Assembly (NCBI RefSeq): GCF_025961205.1 | Contig: NZ_JAOQNH010000002.1 | Span: forward strand, 275,501-339,500 | DNA length: 64,000 nucleotides | DNA from: Azospirillum fermentarium | Lineage (GTDB): Bacteria; Pseudomonadota; Alphaproteobacteria; Azospirillales; Azospirillaceae | Reading direction: 5' to 3' | Part shown: piece after piece, positions 35,380 to 45,312 of the stretch | Position numbering within the stretch: position 1 is the stretch's first letter | Layout: each line of letters starts with the position of its first letter | The notes under the pieces: model-generated | What the model saw: the letters and a program-made list of their open reading frames with translations, nothing else | Databases searched by the model: none | What the model was told of the DNA's origin: nothing | Position numbers and translations under genes: made by a program

Positions 35380-36374
35380 TGCTGACGCGGCGCGCAATCG
35401 TTCTGGCCGTCCTGATGGCGGCGGCGCTGGTCCTGCTGCCGCTGGTGGGGGACCGCTATGTGGTGTCGGTGGTGACCACCGTCCTGTGGTTTGCCTATCT
35501 GGGGCAGGCGTGGAACGTGATGATGGGCTTTGCCGGCCTGCTGTCGCTTGGGCACGCGCTCTATGTGGGGCTGGGGGCTTATGTGGCGGGGGCGCTGTTC
35601 CTGCACGGCGGCGTCACGCCGTGGGCGGGGATGCTGGCGGCCATGGTGGCGGCGGCACTGGCCGGCGGCTTCATCGGCGTGCTGGGCTTCCGCTTCCGGG
35701 TCAAGGGGGTGCATTTCGCCCTGCTGACCATCGCGTTCGCCGAGGTGGCGCGCATCGCCTTCGACCATCTGACGTTCCTGGGCGGGTCGGGCGGCTTTTT
35801 CCTGCCGGCCCACGATCCCAGCACGCCCGACGACCTGCTGAACCTGCGCGGGTCGCCGGTGATGTTCTATTACGTGATCCTGGCGCTGACGGTGGCGGCG
35901 CTGGCGCTGGCGCGGGTGCTGCTGCACAGCCGGCTGGGCTATCAGTGGCTGGCGATCCGCGAGGAGCCGGACGCGGCGGAGGCGTCGGGCATCAACCTGT
36001 TCCGGGTGCGGATGCTGGCGGTGCTGATCTCGTCGGCGCTGGCCGCGCTGGGCGGCGTGTTCCAGACCTTCTACTTCAGCACCCTGTTCCCCGAGCAGGT
36101 GTTCTCCATGGGCCGGTCCATCGAGATCATCCTGCCGGCCATCGTCGGCGGCATCGGCACGCTGTTCGGGCCGATCCTGGGGGCCTTCATCCTGACGCCG
36201 CTGGGCGAGCTTCTGACCTTTCTAGTGGACAAGGCGGGGATGGACGCGCCCGGCATGAAACAGCTTTTCTACGGGGCGGCGCTGGTGGTGATCGTGGTGT
36301 TCCGCCCCGACGGGGTGTGGCCGTGGATGGCCGGCAAGCTGCGGCTGGTCCGCCGTCCGGGGGAGGATGAGTGA
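35379..36374 (+). CDS. branched-chain amino acid type ABC transporter permease, LivM-like
   Basis: This 331-residue permease shows WNVMMGFAGLLSLGHALYVGLGAYVAG near the start and FRVKGVHFALLTIAFAEVARIAF. The later blocks are AIREEPDAAEASGINLFRVRMLAVLISSALAALGGVF and IVGGIGTLFGPILGAFILTPLGEL. These are LivM hallmarks, including the EAA-like coupling loop. The ATG at 35379 overlaps the livH stop; a GTG at 35376 is possible. The stop overlaps livG. Confidence 0.92.
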   Translation: MLTRRAIVLAVLMAAALVLLPLVGDRYVVSVVTTVLWFAYLGQAWNVMMGFAGLLSLGHALYVGLGAYVAGALFLHGGVTPWAGMLAAMVAAALAGGFIGVLGFRFRVKGVHFALLTIAFAEVARIAFDHLTFLGGSGGFFLPAHDPSTPDDLLNLRGSPVMFYYVILALTVAALALARVLLHSRLGYQWLAIREEPDAAEASGINLFRVRMLAVLISSALAALGGVFQTFYFSTLFPEQVFSMGRSIEIILPAIVGGIGTLFGPILGAFILTPLGELLTFLVDKAGMDAPGMKQLFYGAALVVIVVFRPDGVWPWMAGKLRLVRRPGEDE

Positions 36375-37099
36375 TGGCGGCTCTGCTGTCGGTTTCCAAC
36401 CTGTCCAAGCGCTTTCGCGGCCTGAAGGCCGTCTCGGACGTCAGTTTCGAGGTGCCGGTAGGCACCATCGTCGCCCTGATCGGCCCCAACGGCGCGGGCA
36501 AGACCACCACCTTCAACCTGATTGCCGGGGTGTTCCCGCCCGATGAAGGCTCGGTGGTGCTGGATGGGCGCACCATCACCGGCTTCCGCCCCGATCAGGC
36601 GTGCGCCGCCGGCATCGGGCGCACCTTCCAGATCGTCAAGCCGTTCGGCGAGCTGTCGGTGGAAGAGAACGTGCTGGTGGGGGCGCTGGCCCGTGAAAAA
36701 TCGGTGGAGGCCGCTCGCTCCCACGCCCGCGGCGTGCTGCGCCGGCTGGGTCTGGACGGCATGGCCCAGCGCCCGGCGCGCAGCCTGACCCTGCCCGACC
36801 GCAAGCGGCTGGAGGTGGCGCGCGCGCTGGCCACCCGTCCGTCGCTGCTGTTGCTGGACGAGGTGCTGGCCGGTCTGCGCCCGACCGAGGTCGATCAGAT
36901 GGTGGAGGTCCTGCGCGACCTGAACCGGCGCGAAGGGCTGACCATCCTGATGATCGAGCATGTGATGCGGGCGGTGATGGCGCTGTCCGACCATGTGGTG
37001 GTTCTGGAACATGGCGAGAAAATCGCCGATGGGACACCGGCGGCGGTTGTGTCCGATCCGCGGGTGATCCATTCCTATCTGGGTGCGGAAGACATCTGA
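36374..37099 (+). CDS. ABC transporter ATPase, LivG-like
   Basis: The 241-residue ATPase energises the LivHM permease. Motifs are Walker A GPNGAGKTT, a Q-loop at GIGRTFQIVKPF, and Walker B LLLLDEVLAGL; IMIEHVM ends in the switch His. The signature is the variant LTLPDRKRLEVARAL instead of LSGGQ, as often seen in LivG. The typical second ATPase, LivF, is missing; the next gene is unrelated. Either this ATPase works as a homodimer or LivF is encoded elsewhere. Confidence 0.92.
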   Translation: MAALLSVSNLSKRFRGLKAVSDVSFEVPVGTIVALIGPNGAGKTTTFNLIAGVFPPDEGSVVLDGRTITGFRPDQACAAGIGRTFQIVKPFGELSVEENVLVGALAREKSVEAARSHARGVLRRLGLDGMAQRPARSLTLPDRKRLEVARALATRPSLLLLDEVLAGLRPTEVDQMVEVLRDLNRREGLTILMIEHVMRAVMALSDHVVVLEHGEKIADGTPAAVVSDPRVIHSYLGAEDI

Positions 37100-37129
37100 G
37101 GCCGCACGTCGAACGAGCGGGGGCGGGAC

Positions 37130-38635
37130 ATGCTGGGAACCAGGGGCCGCACGGCGGCGCGTATCGGTCTGTTGGCATCGGGTCTGGCCGGTTTGGCCCT
37201 GCCGGCCTGGGCCGCATCGGACAGCGCGTGCGGCGAGATGCCGAAGGCCGGGTACATCACGGTGTCCTCACCGAAGGAGGCGGGACGCCTGCCCGCCGAT
37301 CATCCGGTGGTGGCGTGGATCGGTCCCGCCCTCGACCAGGCGGTGGGAGGAGAGCCGCAACCCTGGCCGGCGGCGGTGCTGGCGCGCATGAAGCTGGCGC
37401 CGGGGTCGGTGGTCAACAGCGTCGGCGTCACCAAGGATTCGCTGGCCGGGTGGCAGGCGCCGGGGGTGCGCTTCCTCGACGTCAGCTTTGCGGAAAGCAA
37501 TCTGGCCGGCACCAATTTCGCCGGTGCCTGCTTCGACCATGGCGTTTTGACCGGGGCGGACTTCAGCGGCGCCAACCTGTCCGGGGCGCGGCTGGAAAGC
37601 ACCACGATTGCAGGGGTGCGTTTCGACCGCGCCAACCTGTCCGGGGCGACCATCGCCTGCCCCCCCGGTATCGTGGGCGAGGGATGCGACGGGTTCGAGG
37701 GCGAGAAGCCGGTCAGCCTGCGCGACGCGGACCTGCGGGGTACCGATCTGGCGGCCCCGCTGTCCACCTTGGATACGGTTCTCGACGGGGCGCGGGTGGA
37801 GCGCACGGTCCTGCCGCTGATGCCCGATATCCTGGACGCGTTGGCCAAGGCCCAGGTGACCGACGTGCGCCTGACGCCCCCCCCCTTGCGCAGCGGAAAC
37901 GGCGAGGTGTTCACCGCCGCCGAATTGGACCAGCTTCGCCAGTTGGGCGGTGGCAAGCCCCTGTCGTTGATGACGCGCATGGGGACGGTTCCGTCCTTCG
38001 ACTGCTCTCCGCCGAATTTGAGCGTGGTGGAAAAGGCGCTGTGCCAGATGGACGATCTGGCCGCCCTCGACCGGGTGATGGGCCTGACCTACCGCCGGGT
38101 CATCGACGCGGCGGCGGACAAGACGCTGGTGAAGACCGCCCAGACCACGTTCCTCAAGACCCGCAACGGCTGCGCCACGCTGGGGGAGGACACGCGCTAT
38201 TCCTGCATCGCCAACGCCTATGTGACCCGGCTGGCGGAACTGGGGCGTGAGACGGTCAAGGCGGCTTCCGCCCCCGGCACGCGCCGTTTCAGCGGCGGCC
38301 CCGCCCACCCCAAGGCGGCGGTGGCGAACGACCCGCTGGTGGCCAGGCTGGTGCGTGCCTATGGCGATTCCCCCGACATTGCCACCATCACCGGCGCCGG
38401 CGGCACCCTGACCGTCACCGCCGAGGCCACGGGTGGCAACGGCCATGCCTGCGGGTTCGAAGCGCCGGTGCGTTTCGACACCGTGCGCGGTGTGTGGGTC
38501 GGGGAGGTCGATGGGGAGAAGATGGCGTGGGTCATCCTGCCCGAAGGGCTGGTGCCGGCGTCGAAGCCGGAGGAAAGCCACTATTTCTGCGGAATGCGGG
38601 CCATGTGGCCGGCGGTGTATTTCCAGGTTCCGTAA
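37130..38635 (+). CDS. exported protein with pentapeptide repeats and LprI-like domain
   Basis: The 501-residue protein has a signal peptide (ending AWAA near residue 29). A pentapeptide-repeat stretch follows at about residues 112-180 and again near 200-230 (SNLAGTNFAGACF, ADFSGANLSGARL, RDADLRGTDL). An LprI/DUF1311-like domain lies at about 285-385 (SFDCSPPNLSVVEKALCQMDDLAALDRVMGLTYRR to NGCATLGEDTRYSCIANAYVTRLAEL). The C-terminal 100 residues form a separate beta-rich Cys-containing part. LprI-like domains are linked to lysozyme inhibition in some species; the role here is unknown. It is 30 bases after livG but is probably a separate function. Confidence 0.8.
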   Translation: MLGTRGRTAARIGLLASGLAGLALPAWAASDSACGEMPKAGYITVSSPKEAGRLPADHPVVAWIGPALDQAVGGEPQPWPAAVLARMKLAPGSVVNSVGVTKDSLAGWQAPGVRFLDVSFAESNLAGTNFAGACFDHGVLTGADFSGANLSGARLESTTIAGVRFDRANLSGATIACPPGIVGEGCDGFEGEKPVSLRDADLRGTDLAAPLSTLDTVLDGARVERTVLPLMPDILDALAKAQVTDVRLTPPPLRSGNGEVFTAAELDQLRQLGGGKPLSLMTRMGTVPSFDCSPPNLSVVEKALCQMDDLAALDRVMGLTYRRVIDAAADKTLVKTAQTTFLKTRNGCATLGEDTRYSCIANAYVTRLAELGRETVKAASAPGTRRFSGGPAHPKAAVANDPLVARLVRAYGDSPDIATITGAGGTLTVTAEATGGNGHACGFEAPVRFDTVRGVWVGEVDGEKMAWVILPEGLVPASKPEESHYFCGMRAMWPAVYFQVP

Positions 38636-38661
38636 ACCCGGGCTTCCGCAAAGCCGGCGCG

Positions 38662-38689
38662 AAGCCCCCGCCATCCGTAGCGGGGGCTT
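38662..38689. terminator. intrinsic terminator between convergent genes
   Basis: A perfect 10-bp stem AAGCCCCCGC/GCGGGGGCTT closes an 8-base loop, with TTTTCTTTCC on the right. It ends the pentapeptide-repeat gene and may also serve the convergent chemoreceptor gene. Confidence 0.87.
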
Positions 38690-38703
38690 TTTCTTTCCCA
38701 CCG

Positions 38704-40719
38704 TCAGGCTGCGTAACCCTTGCGTGGCAGGCCCTTGACCAGCCGGGCGAACTGGTCGGCGAAGCGCACCGCCTGTTCCGGCGTCAGGTCGAACTGCACA
38801 TGGATGCGCCCGTGTTCGATGCTGCGGACGGCCAGCGGCAGGGCAGGGGCCAAGCCGTCCACCCGCAATTCCCCGCGCGTGCCGTCGCGGGCCGAAGCCG
38901 GGCCGTTCAGCAGCAGCGCCCCCCCTTCGGAGAAATCCTCCACCGACACCGTGTGGGGCTGCCCGCCGAGAATCAGGGTGGCGGAGCGGTTGAGGGCGTA
39001 GCGGGGGGTGACGCGGCGGTCCACATCCTTGGTCGCGGTGCGGACCACGCGGATCAGCACGGTGCGCAGGGCGTCGATGCTGTCGGACACGGCGCCGGAC
39101 AGGCTGCTGACCTCGGCGGCGCGGGCGCCGGTGGCGTTGGCCTCATCCGACACGCCGGCGATGCGGGCCGCCACCTCGCGGGCTGCGTCGGAGGTCTGGG
39201 CCACGTTGCGGGCGATTTCGTTGGTGGCGGCTCCTTGCTCCTCGATGGCGGCGGCGATCATGCCCGACAGCCCCTCGATGTTGCGGATGGCGCCGGCGAT
39301 GTCGGTCACCGCCTGCACGGCCCCGTCGGTGGTGCTTTGGATCTCGGTGATCTGCTGGCCGATTTCCTCGGTGGCCTTGGCGGTCTGGGCGGCCAGATTC
39401 TTCACTTCCGTCGCCACCACGGCGAATCCCTTGCCGGCCTCGCCCGCCCGGGCGGCCTCGATGGTGGCGTTGAGCGCCAGCAGGTTGGTTTGCCCGGCGA
39501 TGGAGTTGATCAGGCCCGCCACCTCGCTGATGCGGTTCACGGCCCCGGCCAGTTGCGCGATGGTGGCCTGGGCACGGTCCGACGCCGCCACGGCGTCGCG
39601 GGTGACGCCGTTGGCCGCCCCCACCTGGCTGGCGATTTCGCGGATGGAGGCGTTCAACTCTTCCGACGCGCTGGCGACGGTCTGGGCGTTGGTCAGGGCC
39701 TGATGGGCGGCGGCGGCCACCGACTGGCTGTTGTGGGTGACGGCATCGGCGGAGCGGGCCATCTTTTGCGCGTTTTCGGCCATGCGGCCGGTCTGGGTCG
39801 CCACGCCTTCCACCGCCGTGCGGGCCTCGCGCTCCACGGTTTCGGCCATGGTGCGCAGGGAGGTCAGCCGTTCCTGTTCGGCCTGACGGCGCTGGTTTTC
39901 CTGTTCCGCCCGCAGCCGTTCGGTTTCGATGGCGTTGGCGTGGAACACCTGCACCGCCTGGGCCATGTCGCCCACCTCGTCGGCCCGTCCGGTGGATGGC
40001 ACGATGATCGACAGGTCGCCGTCGGCCAGACGGGTCATCACCGCGGTCATGCCCACCACCGGGCGGATCACGCCGCGGGCGATGCCGATGATGCCGCCCA
40101 CCAGCAGCACCAGAACCACCCCCGCCACCGACCACAGGATGCCGAGGAACAGCGAATCGCGTTGGTCGGCATAGCGTTCGGTGTCGGCGTTCATCGTCTC
40201 GGTGGCCTTGACGATGCTGTCCACCACGGCCCGGTGATCGTTGTACGCCTGGGCCAGCACGCCATAGGCCGCCTTGGCCGCCGTCAGATCACCCCGCTCC
40301 AGCGCCGGCAGGAAGCGGGCGTCCAGTTCCGTCCAGAAACGGGACACGGGGGTGTGGGATGTGCGGGTCAGCATGTCGCGCACCGACAGGTCCATCTCGC
40401 CCGGCTGGCGGGCTTCCCAATAGGCGTGGCGCTCGTCGTATTCCTTGCGCAACTGGGCCAGCCGGCTTCGCCGTGCGGTCACGGACGCCGGGTCGTTCAG
40501 GGCCAGGGTGGCTTCCAGGTAGGATTCGATGATGTATTCCGGCGGCGGCAGGATGTCGGCCACCAGATCCTTGCCCAGCACGATGCGCTGGTACAGCGGC
40601 CCGCCCACCTTCAGCTCGGCGATGGCGGACACGCCGGCCACGGCGGCGGCCAGGAAACCCAGAGTAATCAAGACACCGAACAGAGTGACGAGGCTTGCGA
40701 TCTTGAGGCGTGCAAACAT
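38704..40719 (-). CDS. methyl-accepting chemotaxis protein with C-terminal PilZ domain
   Basis: The 671-residue chemoreceptor has helices at about residues 10-30 and 190-212 around a helical periplasmic sensor of four-helix-bundle type. HAMP and a signalling hairpin follow, with the tip [34 protein letters not shown]. Residues from about 570 form a PilZ domain: [16 protein letters not shown] supplies the RxxxR motif and [12 protein letters not shown] the D/NxSxxG motif that bind cyclic di-GMP. The fusion should let the second messenger tune chemotaxis signalling, as shown for Azospirillum Tlp1-type receptors. It is transcribed alone. Confidence 0.94.
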   Translation of the reverse strand: MFARLKIASLVTLFGVLITLGFLAAAVAGVSAIAELKVGGPLYQRIVLGKDLVADILPPPEYIIESYLEATLALNDPASVTARRSRLAQLRKEYDERHAYWEARQPGEMDLSVRDMLTRTSHTPVSRFWTELDARFLPALERGDLTAAKAAYGVLAQAYNDHRAVVDSIVKATETMNADTERYADQRDSLFLGILWSVAGVVLVLLVGGIIGIARGVIRPVVGMTAVMTRLADGDLSIIVPSTGRADEVGDMAQAVQVFHANAIETERLRAEQENQRRQAEQERLTSLRTMAETVEREARTAVEGVATQTGRMAENAQKMARSADAVTHNSQSVAAAAHQALTNAQTVASASEELNASIREIASQVGAANGVTRDAVAASDRAQATIAQLAGAVNRISEVAGLINSIAGQTNLLALNATIEAARAGEAGKGFAVVATEVKNLAAQTAKATEEIGQQITEIQSTTDGAVQAVTDIAGAIRNIEGLSGMIAAAIEEQGAATNEIARNVAQTSDAAREVAARIAGVSDEANATGARAAEVSSLSGAVSDSIDALRTVLIRVVRTATKDVDRRVTPRYALNRSATLILGGQPHTVSVEDFSEGGALLLNGPASARDGTRGELRVDGLAPALPLAVRSIEHGRIHVQFDLTPEQAVRFADQFARLVKGLPRKGYAA

Positions 40720-40922
40720 GGGGGGAAAGGCCCGTTCAACGGATGATCCTGTTGCGGATTATACGGGCTTCCCAATGTGTTTGGATTTGCATTTCTCATG
40801 GGAGAGCAGATTTTCCGCCCGGTGCCGGACAAACCACCCACCTTCCGGAGCGTATCTTTCTGCGTGCCGGATTCTTTGTTTCGCCAGCCGCGCCACGAAA
40901 CGATGCAAAGAACGCAAGATTG

Positions 40923-40953
40923 TTCCCCGCCGGATCCCGGACCCGGCGGGGAA
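40923..40953 (-). terminator. hairpin after hisS
   Basis: An 11-bp perfect stem TTCCCCGCCGG/CCGGCGGGGAA lies just past the hisS stop on the minus strand, followed by CAATCTT. The T-run is poor, so confidence as an intrinsic terminator is moderate. Confidence 0.6.
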
Positions 40954-40959
40954 GGGGGG

Positions 40960-42315
40960 TCAGGCGTCCAGCAGGGCCTTGACCATGGCCGGCAGGTCGG
41001 CCAGCGCCACCTCGCGCTGTTCGCCGCGCAGCAGGTGCTTGACGGTGGCGGTACCGCGGGCCTTCTCGTCGCTGCCCATCAGCACGGCCACGGGGATGCC
41101 GGCCTTGTCGGCGTATTTCATCTGTTTGGCCAGCTTGCCGCCGTCGAGCTGGATTTCGGTGTTGAGACCGGCGGCGCGCAGGTCGGCGGCCAGACGGAAA
41201 TAATCGGATGTGAGCGCCGGGTCCATCTGGGTCACCAGCACCTGGGCGGTGGCGGACCCGTCCTTGATCAGTCCCGCTTCCATCAACTGGTAGAACAGGC
41301 GGGTGGCGCCGATGGAGATGCCGACACCCGGAAGCCGCGACTTGGTGTAGTGGCTGGCGAGGTTTTCGTACCGCCCGCCCGAACACACGCTGCCGATGCC
41401 GCGGTGGTCGTTGAGGAAGGTCTCGTAGACGGTGCCGGTGTAGTAATCCAGCCCCCGCGCGATGGCCAGATTGATGCGCACCGCGTCGTCGGGCACCTGG
41501 AAGGCGCGCAGGCCCTCCATCACCGTGGACAGTTCATGGATGCCGGTGCGGAAGGTGTCGTTGTCCACATCCATGGCGCGCAGGGCGGCCAGGGTGTCGT
41601 CGTTGCTTTTCTGCTCGGCGATCAGGGCCAGAATCTGGTCGGCCACGTCGCCGGGCACCCCCAGGTCGTCGGCCGTCAGGTTGGCGCGCACCTTGTCTCG
41701 GTCCAGCTTGTCCAGCTTGTCGATCTCGCGCAGCACCAGCACCCGGCGTTCCGGCTCGCCGATGCCCAGCCCGTCCAGCAGGCCCAGCAGGATCTTGCGG
41801 TTGTTGATGTTGATGGTGAAGCCGCCGAAGTTCAGCTCGCGGAACACGTGGTGGATCACCGCCGGCATCTCGGCGTCGTAGTGCAGGCCCAGCGTGTCCT
41901 TGCCGATCACGTCGATGTCGCACTGATAGAACTCGCGGAACCGGCCCCGCTGCGCCCGTTCGCCGCGATAGACGCGCTGCATCTGGTAGCGGCGGAAGGG
42001 AAAGGCGAGATCCCGTTCATGCTCGGCGACATAGCGGGCCAGCGGCACCGTCAGATCGAAGCGCAGCGCCATGTCGGGCTTGTGCCCCTGCTGGATGGCG
42101 CCGGTGGACTGGACGAAATAGACTTGCTTTTCCGTCTCGCCCCCCGATTTGGTCAGCAGCACGTCGGCGGTTTCGAACACCGGGGTTTCCACCGGCACGA
42201 AGCCGAACCGCTCGTAACCGCGGCGGATGGTGTCGAGCATGCGCTGAAAGGCCACCTGCTGGCGGGGCAGCAGTTCCATCACGCCAGGGGGGGTGCGGGG
42301 GTTAATCAGGCTCAT
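40960..42315 (-). CDS. hisS: histidyl-tRNA synthetase
   Basis: HisS charges tRNA-His. The 451-residue class II synthetase has [15 protein letters not shown] at the start. Motif 2 is [33 protein letters not shown], followed by the histidine A loop [13 protein letters not shown] and motif 3 [32 protein letters not shown]-terminal anticodon-binding domain begins near residue 340. Length is normal for the bacterial enzyme. It is monocistronic and divergent from gor. Confidence 0.97.
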   Translation of the reverse strand: MSLINPRTPPGVMELLPRQQVAFQRMLDTIRRGYERFGFVPVETPVFETADVLLTKSGGETEKQVYFVQSTGAIQQGHKPDMALRFDLTVPLARYVAEHERDLAFPFRRYQMQRVYRGERAQRGRFREFYQCDIDVIGKDTLGLHYDAEMPAVIHHVFRELNFGGFTININNRKILLGLLDGLGIGEPERRVLVLREIDKLDKLDRDKVRANLTADDLGVPGDVADQILALIAEQKSNDDTLAALRAMDVDNDTFRTGIHELSTVMEGLRAFQVPDDAVRINLAIARGLDYYTGTVYETFLNDHRGIGSVCSGGRYENLASHYTKSRLPGVGISIGATRLFYQLMEAGLIKDGSATAQVLVTQMDPALTSDYFRLAADLRAAGLNTEIQLDGGKLAKQMKYADKAGIPVAVLMGSDEKARGTATVKHLLRGEQREVALADLPAMVKALLDA

Positions 42316-42475
42316 GATGCGGGCTTTGCCAAACGGTGAAGGGACGATCCACCGCCGGTTCTAGCCCGTTTTGGCGGCGGCGTCATCCCCTCGACAACAG
42401 CCGGAAAAGCGGGAACACTCCATGGTGCCGTATGCGGTTTAAAATCAGCCTAAGAGACCACGGGAGAATCCCTTC

Positions 42476-43837
42476 GTGACTCAGTTCGATTTCGATCTCT
42501 TCACCATCGGCGCCGGATCGGGCGGGGTGGCCGCCAGCCGGCGGGCCGCCGGGTTCGGGGCCAGGGTCGGCATCTGCGAGGGCAGCCGGGTCGGCGGCAC
42601 CTGCGTCATCCGCGGCTGCGTGCCGAAAAAGCTTCTGGTCTACGCCAGCCAGTTCCGCGACGCCTTCGCCGATGCGCCGGGCTACGGCTGGGGGGCCTCC
42701 GTCCCCGCCTTCGACTGGGCCACGCTGATCGCCAACAAGGACAAGGAGATCGACCGTCTGAACGGCATCTACATCGGCATGCTGGAACGGGCCGGGGTCA
42801 CGCTGTTCAACGGCCATGGGCGGCTGATCGACCGGCACACGGTGGAGATCGGGGACCGGCGCGTCACCGCCGCCAAGATCCTGATCGCCACCGGCGGCTG
42901 GCCGTCGCTGCCCGCCATTCCCGGCATCGAGCACGCCATCACCTCCAACGAGGCGCTGCACCTGGGCCGGCTGCCCCATTCCCTGATCATCATCGGCGGC
43001 GGCTACATCGCCGTGGAGTTCGCCGGCATCTTCGCCGGACTGGGCGTGGACGTCACGCTGATGATCCGCGGCGAGGAGCTGCTGAACGGCTTCGACGACG
43101 ACATCCGCGTGGCGCTGGCCCAGGAGATGCGCAAGCGCGGCGTCACCATCCTGGCCCGCACCAAGCCGGTGAAGGTGGAGGAAAGCGCCAGCGGCTTCAC
43201 CGTCACCGACCATCTGGGGCGGGAGCATTCGGCGGGGCTGGTCATGGCCGCCACCGGGCGCCACCCCAACACCCGCAATCTGGGGCTGGAAGAGGTGGGC
43301 GTGGCCCTCGATTCCAAGGGAGCGGTGATCGTCGATGACGGTCTGCGCACCAACGTGGAGACCATCTATGCCCTGGGCGACGTGACCGACCGGGTGGCGC
43401 TGACCCCGGTGGCCATTGCCGAGGGCCGGGCCTTTGCCGAGACCCACTACAACAACAACCCCATGCGGGTGTCGTACGACAACATTCCCACCGCTGTGTT
43501 CTCCCAGCCGCCGCTCGGCACCGTCGGCCTGACCGAGGCCGAGGCGCGGGCGAAGTATCCCAAGGTGGACATCTACCGCACCGGCTTCCGTCCCATGAAG
43601 CACACCCTGTCGGGCCGTGACGAGCGGGTGCTGATGAAGCTGGTGGTGGATGGTGACAGCCAGAAGGTTCTGGGCTGCCACATGATGGGCATGGACGCGC
43701 CGGAAATCATCCAGGCTCTGGGCATCGCCATCACCTGCGGCGCCACCAAGGCCGATTTCGACCGCACCATCGCCCTTCACCCGTCCACGGCGGAAGAGTT
43801 CGTCCTGATGCGGGACAAGGTTCCCGATCCGGCGTAA
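42476..43837 (+). CDS. gor: glutathione-disulfide reductase
   Basis: This enzyme reduces glutathione disulfide with NADPH in the cytoplasm. The 453-residue flavoprotein has the FAD motif GAGSGGVAASRRAA and the redox disulfide Cys43/Cys48 in GGTCVIRGCVPKKL. An NADPH motif (IIGGGYIAVEFAGIFAGLG) and the C-terminal interface LGCHMMGMDAPEIIQ with catalytic His in LHPSTAEEF are also present. The CVIRGC form is that of plant, cyanobacterial and alphaproteobacterial enzymes. It starts at a GTG with GGGAG upstream. Confidence 0.95.
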   Translation: MTQFDFDLFTIGAGSGGVAASRRAAGFGARVGICEGSRVGGTCVIRGCVPKKLLVYASQFRDAFADAPGYGWGASVPAFDWATLIANKDKEIDRLNGIYIGMLERAGVTLFNGHGRLIDRHTVEIGDRRVTAAKILIATGGWPSLPAIPGIEHAITSNEALHLGRLPHSLIIIGGGYIAVEFAGIFAGLGVDVTLMIRGEELLNGFDDDIRVALAQEMRKRGVTILARTKPVKVEESASGFTVTDHLGREHSAGLVMAATGRHPNTRNLGLEEVGVALDSKGAVIVDDGLRTNVETIYALGDVTDRVALTPVAIAEGRAFAETHYNNNPMRVSYDNIPTAVFSQPPLGTVGLTEAEARAKYPKVDIYRTGFRPMKHTLSGRDERVLMKLVVDGDSQKVLGCHMMGMDAPEIIQALGIAITCGATKADFDRTIALHPSTAEEFVLMRDKVPDPA

Positions 43838-43858
43838 GCCGGATCGGAGCGGGGGGCA

Positions 43859-44587
43859 TCAGGGGGCGGGGCAGCGGTCCACGGTCACTTCGGCATAGGA
43901 CCGCTGCCCCGGCACCACGGTGATCCGGTATTCGGTGTGATCGACGATCATCGCATGGTGCAGCGGCAGCATGCCGCTCAACTCCTTGGGCTCCTTGGCG
44001 CCGTGCATGCCGATGCGCAGGGTGACCGGCTGGGCCGGATCGTACCAGCTTTCCTTCTGGCCCTGCGCATTCTGGGCCGACACCCCCTCGCCGGTCACCG
44101 TCACCGCACCGTTGCCGAAGCTGGCGACGCGGGTGGTGGATTTCAGCAGCGGGGTGGACAGCACGATGCGCTTGCTCTCGCCCGGCTGGCAGTTGCGCGG
44201 GTTCTGCGCCTGTTCGATGACGAAGGTCAGCCGCGCCGGATCGACTCCCGCCGCCAGCCGGTCGGCCACGAGCCGCGACAGGTCGGCCAGCTTGCCGGTG
44301 GGCAGTTCCTTTTGCAGCCGGGCTTCCAGTTCCGTCGCGTGGACCTGCGCCTTGCTGGCGGTATTGCGCAGATTCTCGATGGTCAGCTTCTGGGTTTCGA
44401 TGGTGCGGGACAGGGTTTCGATCTGTTCGCGCAGGGTGGCATCGCGGCCCTTCAGCTGCTCGATGCCCATCTGGTACGAAAACAGCCCGATGCCCAGCAG
44501 CACACCGCCGGCCAGGGCCACTTTGGCGAAGCCGGTCCAGAAACGGCGCCGGTAGCGGCGCTCATAATCGTAACGTCCAAGGCCCAT
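43859..44587 (-). CDS. membrane-anchored coiled-coil protein of unknown function
   Basis: The 242-residue protein starts with a basic region (MGLGRYDYERRYRRRF) and one membrane helix (about residues 20-38). A coiled coil (about 45-95: LREQIETLSRTIETQKLTIENLRN) and a periplasmic beta-rich domain with two Cys (PRNCQPGE and VDRCPAP) follow. No family is recognised. The layout suggests an envelope scaffold or assembly factor. I chose the ATG at 44587; the 29-residue in-frame extension before it is unlike a coding start. Confidence 0.7.
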   Translation of the reverse strand: MGLGRYDYERRYRRRFWTGFAKVALAGGVLLGIGLFSYQMGIEQLKGRDATLREQIETLSRTIETQKLTIENLRNTASKAQVHATELEARLQKELPTGKLADLSRLVADRLAAGVDPARLTFVIEQAQNPRNCQPGESKRIVLSTPLLKSTTRVASFGNGAVTVTGEGVSAQNAQGQKESWYDPAQPVTLRIGMHGAKEPKELSGMLPLHHAMIVDHTEYRITVVPGQRSYAEVTVDRCPAP

Positions 44588-44776
44588 CTGCTGAGACGCC
44601 CACAGGTGATGGAGAAAGACGGGGAGACAGGACCACGGACGCGGCCCCGCAAGGCCCCTTATGGCTAACGGCATCAGCCGCCGGTTTCAAGCGCTTGTGG
44701 TGGCGGGGTTGCGCATGAGGGGCGGGGCTGCTACGCCCGTGGGTGTTCTCTTTTCCTGTCCGGGCATCCCACCGCC

Positions 44777-45310
44777 ATGCAGCAGCCGGCCCTTTTCCTC
44801 GACCGCGACGGCGTGATCAACATCGACCACGGCTATGTCAGCCGGCGGGAGGATTTCGCCTTTCTCGACGGCGTGTTCGCCCTGGCCCGCCGGGCCGTGG
44901 ACCGGGGATACCGCATCGCCATCATCACCAACCAGTCGGGAATCGGGCGCGGCTATTATGCCGAGGAGGATTTCGCCGTTCTGTCCCGCTGGATGGCCGG
45001 GCGTTTCGCCGCACACGGGGCCGATGTGGCCGGGGTGTTCCATTGCCCCTATCTGCCGGGGGCGCCGCTGGCGGCCTATGACCGCGACAGCTTCTGGCGC
45101 AAGCCCAACCCCGGCATGATCCTGGAGGCGCAGCGGCGGCTGGGTCTGGATCTGGCGCGGTCGATCTTCGTCGGCGATCAGCCCACCGACATGGCGGCGG
45201 CACGGTCCGCCGGAATCGGTACCCGCGCGCTGTTGGGGGATAAGACCTCCGGTGATGCCACCTTGGCCGCCCCGGACCATGAGGTTCTGGGGCGGCTTCT
45301 GTTCGGCTGA
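44777..45310 (+). CDS. gmhB: HAD-IIIA phosphatase, D-glycero-D-manno-heptose-1,7-bisphosphate phosphatase-like
   Basis: GmhB dephosphorylates heptose bisphosphate on the way to ADP-heptose for LPS core. The 177-residue HAD protein has the nucleophile and acid Asp9/Asp11 (LFLDRDGVIN), motif II (IITNQSGIGRG), RKPNPGM and motif III/IV GDQPTDMAAARSAG. The zinc loop seen in classical GmhB is incomplete: CPYLPG is present but the second Cys pair is replaced by SFW. It could therefore act on a related sugar phosphate. It is tail-to-tail with lptD, two bases apart. Confidence 0.82.
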   Translation: MQQPALFLDRDGVINIDHGYVSRREDFAFLDGVFALARRAVDRGYRIAIITNQSGIGRGYYAEEDFAVLSRWMAGRFAAHGADVAGVFHCPYLPGAPLAAYDRDSFWRKPNPGMILEAQRRLGLDLARSIFVGDQPTDMAAARSAGIGTRALLGDKTSGDATLAAPDHEVLGRLLFG

Positions 45311-45312
45311 GG

